Assembly: GCA_026413225.1 (NCBI GenBank)
Contig: CM048552.1
Coordinates: 64,247,001 to 64,311,000 of the forward strand
Origin: Otis tarda
Taxonomy: Eukaryota; Chordata; Aves; Otidiformes; Otididae
Length of the DNA: 64,000 nt
Direction: 5' to 3'
The position numbers and the translations under genes were made by a program. Numbering within the stretch: the first letter of the stretch is position 1; every line of letters starts with the position of its first letter. Positions 34,501 to 47,781 of this stretch are shown here, one piece after another. Under the pieces are notes generated by a model. It was not told where the DNA came from. It did no database searches and saw nothing but the letters and a program-made list of their open reading frames with translations.

Positions 34501-37500
34501 AATGTCTGAAGATAAACATTGGGTAGCATTCCCATTTGTTTAATGAAATCCCTTAACATAAACTTTATCTGAGTTTCCTTAGTCTAATGTCAATGATGAG
34601 GATGGGACAAAAGCCAACCTGACTTTCCCTCAGTCTAGGAACTGCAACAACAGTGTAAACCTGCCACTATTCTAAAGCAAAATATTGGTAAGGTACACTA
34701 TTTTAACATGACACAGTAGTCTTTCACATCTCCCAAATTCTTACAGGAAAGGGAAGCAGTACATCACTGGGGTTAAGTATCTCATATTCAGTCCTTTAAA
34801 ACTCTAAGACAGCATCTTCAGTTGACTTCTGACTGTGTTCTCTCCTTTCTGGGGACAGATTATATCCGTTGTCTGCCTTCCCCCACTCATCCCTTATTTT
34901 GATAGTATTTGTAGGTTTTCTGTCAATTCTGCTAAGGTACTCTACCTCTCTGTCAAACTTCTGTGGATATTGTTGATCCTTCCTCGTGCTTGAGGCTATA
35001 TTCTCCATTTCTTGCTGTATTGTTGCAAAACAGACCCAGCAAGCCCCTTCCATCAGATACCTCTCATTACGTCCTTCTAAGATTAAAAGATACAGTAGCA
35101 ACATGTTAATCAAAAGATGACAATGAACAAGGAAATATCAAAATGAGCAAAGAGATTACCTGGATTTATTGGGAGGGTGGCTTGCTCGTGAAACCTTTGT
35201 TATAGTTCAACCTGAGCGAGGCTTCCTCAGGGATGGAAATGTAACACATTTGATCAAAAATAAAAGACAATGATGAAAATTTGTCTGCCCTCAAACAGAA
35301 AAACACCTTAGCTAGATAAACAGTGGAAAGAAGCTGCGTCTTTTCCCCAGGTGTCCTCTTTGACCGTCAAATTAAAGGGAAGAGACACGGCACATAGAAC
35401 TTCCGGGATAGTGGAAGACTTGCTTGAGCAAAGTAGAGCATGGACAGAGCCTCTTCCATCCCGTAAGTGTTTGTATTTGGAAAAGGTCTAGGTAGTGTTG
35501 TTCACAGCAGCAGAAAACTGTGTGCTTTTGGACCAAAACTAAACAATGCTGAAGTCTAATCGTTTTCCTAATGTTCCCTTTCTACTACTCTTAAAAAATG
35601 GCAGTCTACCTTGGGGCCTCATCACTCTGACCTGAGAAGAAATTAGATATTTCCAGAAAAACATGGGAATTCAACTATAGTCAACTATCATTATCTCATT
35701 GGTGGGGCTGTGCGATCCTTTTGCCCTTTCTGCAGGTACCATCTAAACGTGTAGTGTCTCAGGGTCCCAGATGGCTAAAAAATCAGTAGGTATCTCCTAG
35801 CCTTTAAATCTCTCAGCTTTCAGTGGGCTGCCTATGAAAAAATGGTACCTACAGTTCTTACTCCTTTCTTAAAAACAACTACAGTAACAAACAAATCACA
35901 CAATAAAACTGAAAGCATGTGTCCAATGTGTGGATTTGCTGTTGAGATAAAGCAGAGGCTTCCAAGTATTCCCATTTCAGAAGGTCATTCAAAGTTAAAG
36001 ACTGTACAAAAACTTTAGCCCTGAATTCTGTGATGTAAAGCTAGGAAAACGGATAGTCTCTGTAGGACTGTCTTACCCATAGACAATTTCATTCAATTAA
36101 TTACACTGTTTGAATTCCCTCACCCTAATCTACCTGGCAACAAGACATCATTTAACTTTTCTCATTAGGTCATTTATTACACTTCCTGTATTACAATTAT
36201 GTAGTTCATCTAGATTTTTACAGCTGAAGGAAATGGCTCTGATAATCCAGAGTGTGTTGTAGTTGCTGAGGGGACCTGAAGCAGAGGCAGGCCAGTACTG
36301 CTGCAGCTTGGAGCTAGAAACCACCTCCTGAGGATGTCAGCATCAGACACAGGAGCTTTCTAAATATACTTGCATACATACTGCATATGCATATCCGTAT
36401 ATAGGGAAGCAAAGCTCTAGTAAAAAGTGCATCCACAACTCAAAACATGTCTCACAACTAGTGCTGCCATGTTTTCAAGCTAAAGTAGAAGTGAAAGAGC
36501 TTTTTGTCCTGTGTTGTTACTTACACGAGGATACAAAAGTAGGATATAGGATGAAGAGCTAGGTGTCTTCTCACTCACCAGCATATCAGTTTAAGGATAG
36601 CTGTGTCCAAGGAAAATGCAAAACACATGCCAGTGAAACGGCCAATGGAACTTAGTGTCAGAGTGATGCTCTCTTCTGTCACACCAAGTACATGGAAGGC
36701 CTTGGTTCAAAGCTTCAAAGTGAACGAACTGCTTCAGTTAGGTGTGAACATAGAAACCCAGGCAGAAAAAGGCTTTTTCTCTGCCAGTAAAAAGTAAGGA
36801 AAATGGGAAAAAAATATGGAAAAAACAAAGCAAAACAGAAATAATCTTAGTACTTGCAGTTCGGTGTTAAACAGAAAGAAGGAATGAAAGTTGAAATAAC
36901 AAATTAAAGCCTGAATATTGTGTTCAGTGGATTCCTAATTCTGTATATATCTATTAAACCAGTGCTATATGGTATCTTTTCATGGGTTAGTCTCTTTTTC
37001 CTGTTCCTTTTCCTTTATTTTTTTCAGTTTGTATATTGATTTTGTAAGCTAGCAGTGTGTTACCATTTTGATTTTTTTAAACTTGTATGAAAGCCATATA
37101 TCCATATTGTAGAATGAAAGCATTAATCCTGTAACATCCCTTAATGTTTCCCTTAGCTCTGCGGGATTGTGGGAGGCTCTAGCAAATGTATATGTTTACC
37201 AATTGTATCAACATAATTTACTTGCTCTTAGTGGCGATAAAGAATTAAATAAACTAATACACAGAAGTGTGGTGTTCTCATTTGATTGTGGAAACTGTAG
37301 AGGGCTTCTTAAGTTTCTTAAATTAACTCAAAGTATTCTTAATGCTCTTTCTTTATTATGCTAATTTCCCATCAGCTATAGGTGTTGCTTGTCACAGAAA
37401 AACATTTCTTTGTAAATTCAGAAAAAGTTTTCTTCTGTAGAAAGAAATCTGCCAGAAAATGATTCTAGCAGAAAACAGCAGAAACAGGTTTGTGCATACT

Positions 37501-38530
37501 GAAGTCTGTCTGGCCCAAATTCCTGACACTTACCGTTTCTGTAAAGCAGTTTGTTTCAGTATACAGTTATTTCAACCTCTATAATATTGACACAATAATG
37601 GGTTACAGATGAAGAGTTTGATTATTTTTTAAAAAAATTACTGTATCAGCTAAGCAGTGGGAAAGCCTTATTCCCAGTCCTGTCACGTTCAGCTGTTTTA
37701 CTTTAACAGTGACTTTAATAAGTGTGTGTGTTCGGAGAAAGATGATTAAGCCTCAAGAGTAGAGCAAAGAAGTTAAATTACATTAATGGACTAAACAGAA
37801 TTATGCAGAAATTCAGGTAATGCTCATTGTATGTTAATTTTTTCTCCTTTCTTTTTGTTCTTTCATTGTCCTTTTCTTCTTTTATGAATACTTTTCCTGG
37901 TTTTGCTTCTTTGTCCAACTATTAGTTAAAATGTTAGGATAATTAATTACTCCGTACAAGCCATTCCATCACTCACTGCCGAAAGAGGGAGATGCTTCAC
38001 ACTGTTTACAAGACTAGGGGATTTGTACAGGCTTCTGAAATTGTTTGGAAAAAAGTGAAGTATTATAAGGCATGAAAACCGACAGGGCCTTCTTCAGACC
38101 ACTAATGGACTCAGCAACCTAAATCCTATCATTGGAAAGGAGACCAAGTACTCACTGTTGTTTAATTACAAAAGAAAAAATTTAATTCCTTTTTACTATG
38201 CCACTTAGCAGTTTGTACATTTTTAGGTTACTGAGAAATGAGAGAGTTTTAAGATGCCCTTGGTCTTCCATGGGAGATATTTGATCTTGTCAGTAAGTCT
38301 GAGCTGCTTGGGGATTGTTGCTAGTTATGTTTAGCTTCCCAGAGCTCCATCATGCAGGGAACACAGGTTGCTGATTTCTCCTGTCCTTCTCACATCTGTC
38401 CCCAAATGCTGACTAAGCTATAAACAAGCCTGGCAAAGAGCTTTTAGATCAGCTCTTTTCTGGTGGGTTGCTTTCATAGAATAGGGTATGAGAAGGCTAT
38501 CTCTGCCTTTACGTAGCCCCCTTTCTCTTA
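31534..38530. other. Intergenic, no gene recognised
   Basis: AT-rich sequence downstream of PTN. All open frames are short (about 105 codons or fewer) and none resembles a known family. The only repeat marked is an AAAC-type microsatellite at 32811-32830. An unannotated non-coding RNA cannot be excluded. Confidence 0.7.
32811..32830. repeat. (CAAA)n microsatellite
   Basis: About four to five perfect AAAC/CAAA units in the intergenic region. Confidence 0.9.
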
Positions 38531-38789
38531 TATTTTAAAATAGAAGGGGGTAGATTTAGATTGGAAATTAGGAAAAAATTTTTTACAATGCGAGTTATAG
38601 AACACTGGAACAGGTTGCCCAGAAAGGTGGTGGAGGCCCCATCCCTGGAAATATTCAAGGCCAGGCTGGATGAGGCTGTGAGCAACCTGATCTAGTCAGG
38701 GATGTCCCTGCTCCTTGCAGGGGGGTTGGACTAGATGACCTTTGAAGTCCCTTCCAACCCTAACCATTCTATGATTCTATGATTCTATA
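38531..38789 (+). mobile_element. Young CR1 LINE 3' fragment
   Basis: The fragment starts in the last part of the RT frame (TTTTAAAATAGAAGG) and runs to an intact tail with three ATTCTATG-like octamers. Against the 3' end of the element at 47.8-49.8 kb I count about seven differences over about 255 bases, so both come from the same recently active subfamily. The 5' truncation is typical of target-primed reverse transcription. Confidence 0.93.
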
Positions 38790-39162
38790 TATGGAGTATA
38801 TGAATGGAGAGGACGTCATGCAGAAGAGACCCAAGTTCTGCTACCACTCCAGATTTCTGGGAGTGGAGTTTCATTAAGTGGGTCTATGGATGCAAGGAGG
38901 AGCGCCAGTCATGGGTGAGTGGGACAAGATGTCCGCTCAAAAGTAACCACTAGCAGTGTTGGAGGCCACTTTGACAACTGTAAGACCCCAGAGTGCAACC
39001 TGTGCACTTCTACAGCTGCAATTAAAAACCTGTTTGTACTTCATCACCCCTCTGGCCTTACACAGGGTAGAATTGTAATTAATACTGAAATGTATGATAG
39101 TAACAAATCCACACACACAGAGAATTTGCACAATCAACTCTTCATGTTCGAGATGAAGCAGT

Positions 39163-39197
39163 CACGCGCGCACATGCACACACACACACACACATAC
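39163..39197. repeat. (AC)n microsatellite with CG interruptions
   Basis: CACGCGCGCACATG is followed by about nine AC units. Length variation is likely. Confidence 0.95.
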
Positions 39198-39436
39198 AGA
39201 ATGTCTTTTTTGTCTCCATTACTAAAGAATATTTTTTATTTGTATTTATTCAGTCTCTGCTTTCTTAGCTACACTGTAGTCCTTTTAATTTGCTACTTCC
39301 CTCCATTTCTACTCCAGGAGCAAAAGATGAGAGCTTGGATCTGAAAAGGTCAGTAACAATTTTTTGTCCTGATTGTCCTGATAAAGCCTTTCAAGACCAG
39401 AACACAAGAAAGAGTCCTTTAAAAAAAACCCAAACC

Positions 39437-39477
39437 ATAATAATAATAATAATAAATAATATATATATATAATGATA
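39437..39477. repeat. (AAT)n and (AT)n microsatellite
   Basis: Several ATA/AAT units pass into an AT run; the compound repeat is about 40 bases. Confidence 0.95.
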
Positions 39478-40839
39478 CATTTTTCAGTTATTTTATAGCT
39501 ATTTAGCAGTTGCTAAGTGTTTGTTACTGGAGGTACTGGAGGCAGGGTAAAAGAAAAATGTAGTATGCTGGGGATGGAGGAAAGGAAAACAGCTTTTCAT
39601 AACAATGATAATTAACTTGCATGCTATTGCATTTTGAAATACAGGCTGTTAGTTTTTTTTTCTACCCTGCTATACAACTTCAAAAACTTAGTGCTCGTAA
39701 TAAGAGTTCTGCACCCAAATAATGATATTCTTTTTTTTTTCTTTGTCTGAAAAACTGTAGCTTTTTTCTTGCATTAATTTTTGCCTTTCTATTTTTTATT
39801 ATATAGCAGTACAGATGGTCATGGGGCCTAGATACTCAGCCTAGGTCATGTGCAGTTGGTGTCGCTCCAGGGTGCACAGTGGGCCTCAGTCATGATGATG
39901 TGGCTGTCCAGGGATGTGCTTGATGCAAAGTGAATCTCCAGCTGAAAGAATTGACTGACTTCCACTTTCTCCTCAAAGGATTTATGGTGGTGGTAGTGGC
40001 CAAAGAGATGTAACAGAGGGCAATATTATCCCTATTCGACTTTCTCCCTCTCATTTTCTTTCTTCCTTGCTTGCTTACTTTCTTCCTTTCTTCCACTTTT
40101 TTTTTGGGGCTTAGGCCATTTACTGCTGACCCAGAACCTGGGGAGTAAGTGATTACTTGGGAAGGGTTGTGTCTGAGATGTCTGCAATTGCATGGAAAAC
40201 CTTCTGTAAATAGTCTCCAAACTTCTGTGGGCCTTGGAGTTTTGTGAAGAAATGTTGAGGAGGAGAGGTTTATTTTGGAAGGTGGGAATAGGATCCCTAA
40301 TGTAAAGATCAACATAAAAAACTAGATACACGTGTCAGAGGAAGATATAGAAAAGGGCCCAGACTGAGGTGCTGAGGAGTCCGGTCCCAAAAATAGAATT
40401 ACCTAGGCACTTGATGGAATTGGTGGCAAGAAAAGCCAGAGATTTCTTCTCTTGTCTTCTACCAAGATATACTAAAAAAGATATTTGTTGATTTCAGGAC
40501 CTGATTTTGGATATATTCTGAATGTGAAGTGGCCCATTTTCAGCCTGAAGAAATGTCTTGAAACTCATAATGTAATGTATAAAGATCCTAGAATATATAA
40601 TATCTCAGTCCTGTAACAACTTACACGAATGCTGTGCTTTATGTGCTGCATATGGTGCTACTGATTCAGCAGGACACTTCCCAATGCAAAGGAGTAGCAT
40701 GACCAGTTCTCCATTTATCCTTAGCTGGGAGTGAAGTACAACGTTTGTTCTCTTTGCTGTTGTCTTCCTTTGGTGACAGGGGTCCATCAAGCCGCCTGCA
40801 CAACTGAGTGTCACAAAGACAAAACATACGCTCCCTGTG

Positions 40840-40965
40840 ATAAAAACCATTTTGTAAGTAGCTGGATTTGAACTGGGCCTGTGTATCATCACTGCTACTT
40901 GCTGTCTTATCAGGAAAGCTCCCTAAATAAGCCACTGCTCTATCTACTAGCATGGGAAGAAAAAG
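40840..40965 (-). repeat. tRNA-headed SINE relic (MIR-like)
   Basis: On the minus strand an A-box-like GTAGATAGAGCAGTGGCTT and a perfect B-box core GTTCAAATCC (complement at 40863-40872) are visible about 60-70 bases apart. That spacing is too long for a tRNA, but the arrangement fits a degraded tRNA-derived SINE. It lies in non-coding DNA downstream of PTN. Confidence 0.4.
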
Positions 40966-41899
40966 ACCAGTAAATTTTCTTTCAGTGCAGGGTGTACTAA
41001 AAAGCATAAGTGCTTACCTTAACATAAGGGTCACAATAAAGTGGCATGATAAAGGCAGAACGACAAACTCTTAGAGGAAGAAAAAAACAATAGAAAAGGC
41101 AGCCACCTTCCTGCTTTGCAGCGTTTATGCTACGGGTCCGTGCACTAGATGGATTTTGTCAAGGGAGATGAAAAACACTCTAAACTCAGAAATATACTTT
41201 ATTTGCTGTTGCCGTTAGTAGCAAAGACAACTACAATTTAAGAGCCATTATTGTGATTTGTACTGTAGTTTAGTAATAAACTCTTAGTTAACAACTTTGA
41301 TTAAAAAACTTTTATTCAGTTTGTCAATACTAAGTACACACAGCCCCGTGTGTGAGGTGGAAGGTTAATCTCAGAGGTTGTCCTTAGGATCCCTCTGTAG
41401 TCAATGGAGCATGACAAGTCTATTCAGAAGGCGATTCAGAGTAGAGGGCTAATTTAGCAAATCTGAAAGATGTCACGAAGGGCCTCTCTCCTCGCTAGCT
41501 GTGGAAGGAGCTTAGGGAAATGAAGTGTATTAGGTTGACCTGAGTTTCGCCTCGTAGTTTGCCCTCCCATTAAGATACCAAGCTGCAACACTGAAGGCCA
41601 GCACTTCAAAGGTATTTAGGTATTTTAAAAGTAAGGGGTCTTAACAGCTGCGGTGACAGAGGCCAAAAAAAGTAAAAGGCAAGTGAGCTAAGGCCATGGA
41701 TTGTGGCAGCGAGTGATTGGATCTGAAGTCCCAGCACAAATCTTTCTTGTCAGAGGGGAGGGAGGCTTGCCCAAATAACATGGTCCCGAGCAGGACTGGA
41801 GAGCAGGAGAGGGGTGAAAGAGAAGAGCTTGCTGTCTCCTCCTTGGCCCTGACACCAGTATTGAGGCAGAGGGGAAACTCCTCGCTTTTGTTCGCTTGT

Positions 41900-42150
41900 T
41901 TGCCTCAGCTGAGGGAGGGAGGGAGGGAGGCCGGGCGAGGGGCTGTGCCCCCCGCTGGGCTCCGGATCCTTTGTGCCACGCAGCAGGTGCGAGGGGAAGC
42001 TCCTCTCCCTGGATGAATGCCCATGTGGATGCGGATGCCCTGGCTTCTTTCATGGCCGCGCTGGGAACCAGAGCGAAGCTGCATTTCTCAACAGCAGGCC
42101 AGTAATTCCTGGAAACAAGCGAGCGCAGGAAGGGGCCACAGAGCGAGAAT
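41900..42150. other. GC- and CpG-rich patch (possible CpG island)
   Basis: This is the most GC-rich part of the window. I count about 13 CpG in 230 bases with GC near 60 percent, against AT-rich surroundings. A GAGG/GGGA purine repeat at 41922-41941 opens it. Long frames on both strands (for example 169 codons on the minus strand, 41688-42197) reflect the lack of AT-rich stops, not a protein family. It could be an orphan promoter, a non-coding RNA start or simply a GC-rich segment. Confidence 0.5.
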
Positions 42151-42199
42151 GGGGATGTTTTGGGAATAGCTCTGCAGGACCACTCCTTATCTAGCACTG

Positions 42200-45100
42200 C
42201 CCATTGACAGATTTAGGGCTTCGTCCCACAAGGCGTTCAGCATCTCCTGAGAGACCTAAAACTGGTATCTTAACTACTTTTCTCTGTGAAAAGCTGATCT
42301 GGCCAAAAAAACCTCTCCAAATTCTTCACTTGAAAAGAGCTACAGAAACTTAAAAAAATTATCATAGTACCCACAGGACCCTCTTATTCACATCCCAGTT
42401 CCTCACTTGCTTTCTGTTTGGCACAGGCGAGCTCTTGCCAGCCTGACGCTCTTACCCCTGCATCCGTATCAGCGGCTGCAGTGACAAGAGCTCTAAGCCA
42501 AATACCTGGCACGCAGGAGCCTCTGCCAGCACACAAAAAAAGAATCACATATTTAAATCTGTGCTTTCAGTGCCAGGTGGGAGGTGTGAACGTCAAAGAA
42601 AGGAGGCCTGAGGCTGTGGCTGGCAGGCTGTGGTGTTGATCCTGGGGGCCAGCCCCTGTCAGAGAGCCTCAGAGAAACAGAATTAAGCACATGAGTTAGA
42701 GCTGATGGGTTGGGGTGCTGAATGTAGTTCCTGACACGGTGCTGGTTTCGCCTTGAAGCCCAACCATGCATCTTTGAAAAGAAAACCTGAACTTGCTTTT
42801 AAATTTAAGTTTTTGAGTATGGTTTTAGCAATATAGGCTAATAAAAAAAAAACCCCAATCTTCTTTTCTGTAGCAGATACAGTAGGCTGGATGGTGAAAA
42901 GTACTGCTTCCCAGGACTGAACATACAGCTGTTGGAGCTAAAGCATGTACTGAATTAAGGGACCCAGGCCCAGGTGTGTTAAATCATCCAGGACTATGTC
43001 CAAAGAGCCTTAACTCTCCCTGTGTCCCCAAGAACGGTGTTGCCTGCTGGCTGGACTCTTCTGGAGACATAGAGCAAACCAAGAGGAAATATGCAGTCTG
43101 GGACCTTAAGAAGGAAACTACTCCAGGTGAACTGGACCCTTAATGTAGAGTCCTGAGCAGCCACCAACTTAAAACTTCTGAATTTACTGTTTCCTAGATC
43201 TAACTTCTTCTGCTGATGATGTGAGGGTTATAGTCACTGTATTTATTTTTTTCTGAATTATCTGTTGAAACATTGCAAGACTTAATTAGATGCATAAAAA
43301 TACCTTTGACGATCTAAGCCAAAACCTGGAAATCAGAACAGACGTGATTTTTATAGATCAGGTGCAACTGAAGATACCAAACTGCCCCTTCCATCATGAA
43401 CTTCTCCAACCTTTTTATTTGCAGATATCTGTGAACTGAGCTAGAGAGAATTGGGCAGTTTGTCTGCCAGGATCATTGCCAACTAGTGCAAAAAGATGCT
43501 TGAAATTCTGAGATGTGGTAGTCAAGAAGCTGAACACCTTTCCAACATACAAGTTTAAAGCTCTGTAGTCAGTTGATTGAATATAATACGGTATTGGATG
43601 TGGCAATCAGGGCTGACTGGGACAAGAGCAGGCCACCTAAAGCAGTAGTATCTAAAGCATGTGATCTGTTGGGAGAAGTGAGGAGGTCTGTGCATTTTGC
43701 AGATCTTCTGATAGCATATCCTTCATTTTTTTCCCTCATGCCTTTAAAGGCAGCTCACTTTGGAACAGGCTATGGTAAAAATGTTTCTGTTCTCCGGTGT
43801 GAATTACTAGTCCTGTTATCACTAATTCTCATGCACTCCTATAATCTCTGCTGGTGCAGCTTTTGCTTTTCTAATACACCACTTTCACCTGTGGAGAGAT
43901 TTTCTGAGTGAAATCAGATGACACCTTCCAGAAACTGTGAAATGGAGATTCTGCAAGCAAATGCCTCATTGAAATATAAAACATGAGAGGTGAGATGGAG
44001 AGGTTAAGCCAAAAGGAAATGAGAAATCATAAAGCAAACATATCTTCCATCACAGCAATGTGTTTTGGAAAAACCAATCGATTTTCAGCATATATAAGTT
44101 GATCTGTTTCAGTCAGTGATGGGAGAAATTTGTTAGTGAGCATAGCTAAGGCCTCCAAACTGTGATGGGAGAGAACTGAGGAAAAGAAAAGGAACATGCT
44201 GCATCCTTAAAGACAGTAGCAGAAGTGGTAGGCATAGTGATTACTTTGTGCACATGTGAGCAGGAAAGTGGAAACCAAATTATATACACAGATTTATTCA
44301 AGCAATTTTGTCATCACAATCTGAACTGTAGAGAATGCACCTGGAGCACCATAGTAACATGGTCACTGGCTTTCAGAGCTACTTTCCTGAGAGGCCACAT
44401 GCCTGATGACTAGCACACTAAATAAAGGTACCTCTATAAGGTAACTCCTCCCCCAGTGAGGGACTTCATCTGCAAAGTAACAACAACAAATCAAGGCTGT
44501 TAGCAAGCTTCCTATACTTTATACCCTATATAACATTACCGCAATCTCTTGTATTCCTGCCACACTTGTCTTGGTGCTAATATTTTTGCACACAGTGCAA
44601 GAAAAATGTAATCCATTTTGGCTTTCACTTACATTCCTGTCAGATATCTGAATCTGAGCCTCCTTCTTCTCAGCTGTGCAAAACTGGCCTGTTCTCTGAC
44701 CTGTGAAATCAACAAGTCTTGCAGGTCTCTTGACAGGACTAGACAATCCAGATTTTCAGGAAGACGGGGCATGCAAAAAGGGATAGGAAAAAGAAAACAC
44801 ATAGAAATTCCCACCAGAAATGTGTACAGCAGAAGATAGAGGTGTCTTTAGACCTGAAGAGACACTTTATCCATATCCATGGTAAAAGAAACAATTGTGT
44901 GTGTAAGCATCTGAATTTTTATATTGCCAACCAGCACGTAATTTTGGAAGTATTAAACTGACATTCCTAGAAGTCACAGCTTTCTATTTGCAAAAAAGAC
45001 ATTGAACCTCAGGCACATTTTGGTAACAGAGCTGGAGAATTTGTAGATGTGGTTGGTCATTTGCAGTCATTCCACCCCATCGACAAAAACGGTAACCACT

Positions 45101-45897
45101 ATCTACACCAGAAAGTCAGCTTGAATTATGTGAGGAAAGGACAAAATGTGTATTTTTAATACACACTGGATGAGAAAGGTGACAGATTCACGGTGAAGCG
45201 CACAAAGAAAATGAGCCAAAAGAAAATTAAACTTTCAAGTTTGGTCTGTGGTTTTAAGGAGGTTTTGCCTGGCAACTTGTAGAGATGACAGGATATGTTT
45301 TCTTCCTACATGGATCTAGTGCTTGTAGTGCACACCCTGGCCTCCTGCCAGAGAAAGCATCTTTTCCTAAGAAGTTTGTTTTCATAGGCTGCCAGGTAGA
45401 CTTGCAAAACAGCACTCATAAAATTAGCCAGACTTCTACTCAAAAGAGTTAACAGCTCTGCATCACAAAATTTTAATGGGGAGGTGAACATGAATGAAAA
45501 GCTGAAATAAACTCTGGTTCCCTAGCATCATTTATCCGTGTTAAGTATCCAACAAGACTTAAGCATGCCAAGCTCATAGCATACGAAGAGCTTAGAGAGT
45601 TTAACTCGACATTCTTTGGTAAGATGTCTCTGCTCAGATACTTTGCTCTCTGTTACAGCACATTACGCCTCTTCAAGCTGCTTGCTTTCTAGTCTTCACC
45701 TCGTCAGAAGAGACTGTTCATGAAACATATTCAACAGTCATGGGATGAAAGGCTTTTCTCTACTCACCAGCTTTCTTTGTGTGACTTCTTTAAATCAAAA
45801 TTTTCTATACTCCTTTTTACCTGCTTGCATGTTGAAAAATTTTAGAAGAATATTTGGACTTTTTTCCATGCAACTGAAAAACATAACCCCTGAATGA
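42200..45897. other. Intergenic, no gene recognised
   Basis: No domain, RNA gene or clear repeat is recognised. Open frames are 112 codons or fewer. Confidence 0.65.
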
Positions 45898-46607
45898 ATC
45901 ATAGAATCATAGAATCGTTTGGGTTGGAATGGACCTTTAAAGGTCATCTAGTCCAACCCCCCTGCAAGGAGCAGGGACATCTTCAACTAGATCAGGTTGC
46001 TCAGAGTCCCATCCAGCCTGGCCTTGAATGTTTCCAGGGATGGGGCATCTACCATGTCTCTGGGCAACCTGTTCCACCACCCTCGTTGTAAAAAAATTTT
46101 TCCTTTTATCTAGTCTAAATCTACCCTCTTTTAGTTTAAAACCATTACACCTTGTCCTATCACAAGTTTCTCCCCTTCTTTCTTGTAGGCCCCCTTTAGG
46201 TACTGGAAGGCTGCTGTGAGGCCTCTCCAGAGCCTTCTATCTCCAGGCTGAACAGCCTCAGTTCTGTCTGTCTGTCCTCATAGGAGAGGCGCTCCAGCCC
46301 TCTGATCATCTTCGTGACGCTCCTCTGGACTCACTCCAACAGGTCCATGTCCTTCTTATGCTGAGGGCTCCAGAGCTGGACACAGTACTCCAGGTGGGGT
46401 CTCATGAGAGTGGAACAGAGGGGCAGAATCACCTCCCTTGACCAGCTGGCCACGCTTCTTTTGATGTAGGATGTGGTTGGCTTTCTGGGCTGCAAGTGCA
46501 AGTTGACGGCTCATGTTGAGCTTGTTGTCCACCAGCACTCCCAGGTCCTTCTCCTCATGGCTGCTCTTAATCCATTCTTGCTCAGCCTGTGTTTGTGCTT
46601 GGGATGA
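45898..46607 (-). mobile_element. CR1 LINE 3' fragment, minus strand
   Basis: Read on the minus strand, it runs from the GGCACAAATACAGGCTG-like part of the RT frame through the C-terminal region to the ATTCTATGATTCTATGAT tail at its left end. On the minus strand, frames contain [14 protein letters not shown] and QKANHIL, matching the CR1 protein, with several frame breaks. It is older than the copy at 47.8-49.8 kb. Confidence 0.93.
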
Positions 46608-47354
46608 AGAGCTAATACTAGTTGCATTTCCAAAAAGCTGGTTTGGAAGAACCCTGAGCCCTGCTTCACATAGCTTCCCCCATAACAACTCTTGACCCTT
46701 TGGGGAGTGCCTGGGTTTGACCTAATCCTGGATGTTCGTTTACCCAACTGCAGCATCCCAGGGGCAGGATGCTCTGCAAGAGGCATTTTGTTTACACACA
46801 CCATTTGGCACAGCTTTTTTTTTTCCCATTTCTCTCCAAGAGTGAGCTATAAAGAAACAAAGTGACATGGTGATGAGAAATACAGCTGATGTTTTCAGCC
46901 TACTTTATTTCTTTATCAACTGTTTTTGTTAATGATGTCCTGCAGAGTCCATTTGCTATCTGGCACAGGTGGAGAATGCACTGGAGACAACTGTTTTATG
47001 TAATGTTTATGCAGGCCACATTTTTTTTCATAATGTACAGAATGTAGAATGCTGCTATTAGTTTCCAAAATACTGAGTACATGTAACTGCCACCTAGACC
47101 AGGAGACCAGCTGGAAACTTACCCCAGTAGCTCCAGCCAGCAAAGCTGCCTTGTACACTTAGGGAAAAAAACCTAAAACATGGAGTGTAACATGAGTCAT
47201 TAGCACTGCTTTTGTATACATAGAAGCAGGAGACAAAAGTCTAGGTGAGATGGGGAACATCAAGAAGTGGGTTTATCCAGGACAGAGGTTAATGTCTGAG
47301 TAGTAAGAAAGTCATAGGGTACCTGGGTCTTCTGTCCTACAAGTTGCCCAACAC
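46608..47354. other. Spacer between two minus-strand CR1 copies
   Basis: Unique-looking AT-rich sequence without recognisable content separates the CR1 fragments at 45.9-46.6 and 47.36-47.71 kb. Confidence 0.6.
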
Positions 47355-47710
47355 AGAATCATAGAATCATGAATGGTTTGGATTGGAAGGATTGGAAAGG
47401 TCATCTAGTCCAACCTCCCTGCAAGGAGCAGGGACATCTTTGACTAGATCAGGTTGCTCAGAGCCCCATCCAGCCTGGCCTTGAGTGTTTCCAGGTCATC
47501 TACCACCTCTCTGGGCAACCTGTTCCAGTGTTCTCTCACCCTCATTGTAAAAAATTTCTTCCTTATATCTAGTCTGAATCTACCTCCTTCTAGTGTAAAA
47601 CCATTATCCCTTGTCCTTTCACAACAGGCCCTGCTGAAGAGCTTTACCCCATCTTTCCTATAAGCCCCCTTTAGGTACTGGAAGGCTGCAATAAGGTCTC
47701 CCTGAAGCCT
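47355..47710 (-). mobile_element. CR1 LINE 3' fragment, minus strand
   Basis: This shorter minus-strand CR1 3' end has two octamer copies at its left edge (AGAATCATAGAATCAT). It includes a duplicated GGATTGGAA segment and a deletion in the CCATCCCTGG region. It stops about 75 bases before the plus-strand CR1 begins, so the two are inverted with their 5' truncation points facing each other. Confidence 0.92.
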
Positions 47711-47781
47711 TCATGCTAAGACTTGCACTGTGTGAGACATACTGAAATGATCTAAGATGTACTTGGTTATGTATGTATAAG

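Larger units (their letters stand above)
38790..41740. other. Intergenic, no gene recognised
   Basis: Contains an AC repeat, an AAT/AT repeat, a pyrimidine-rich tract near 40038-40108 and the MIR-like relic near 40.9 kb. The longest frames here (141 codons at 38919-39344 on the plus strand and 39890-40315 on the minus strand) are low-complexity readings across these repeats and show no domain. Confidence 0.7.

Noticed and set aside
41688-42197. A 169-codon minus-strand frame in the GC-rich patch
   Set aside because: Composition-driven (few stops in GC-rich DNA); no domain, splice logic or conservation evidence.
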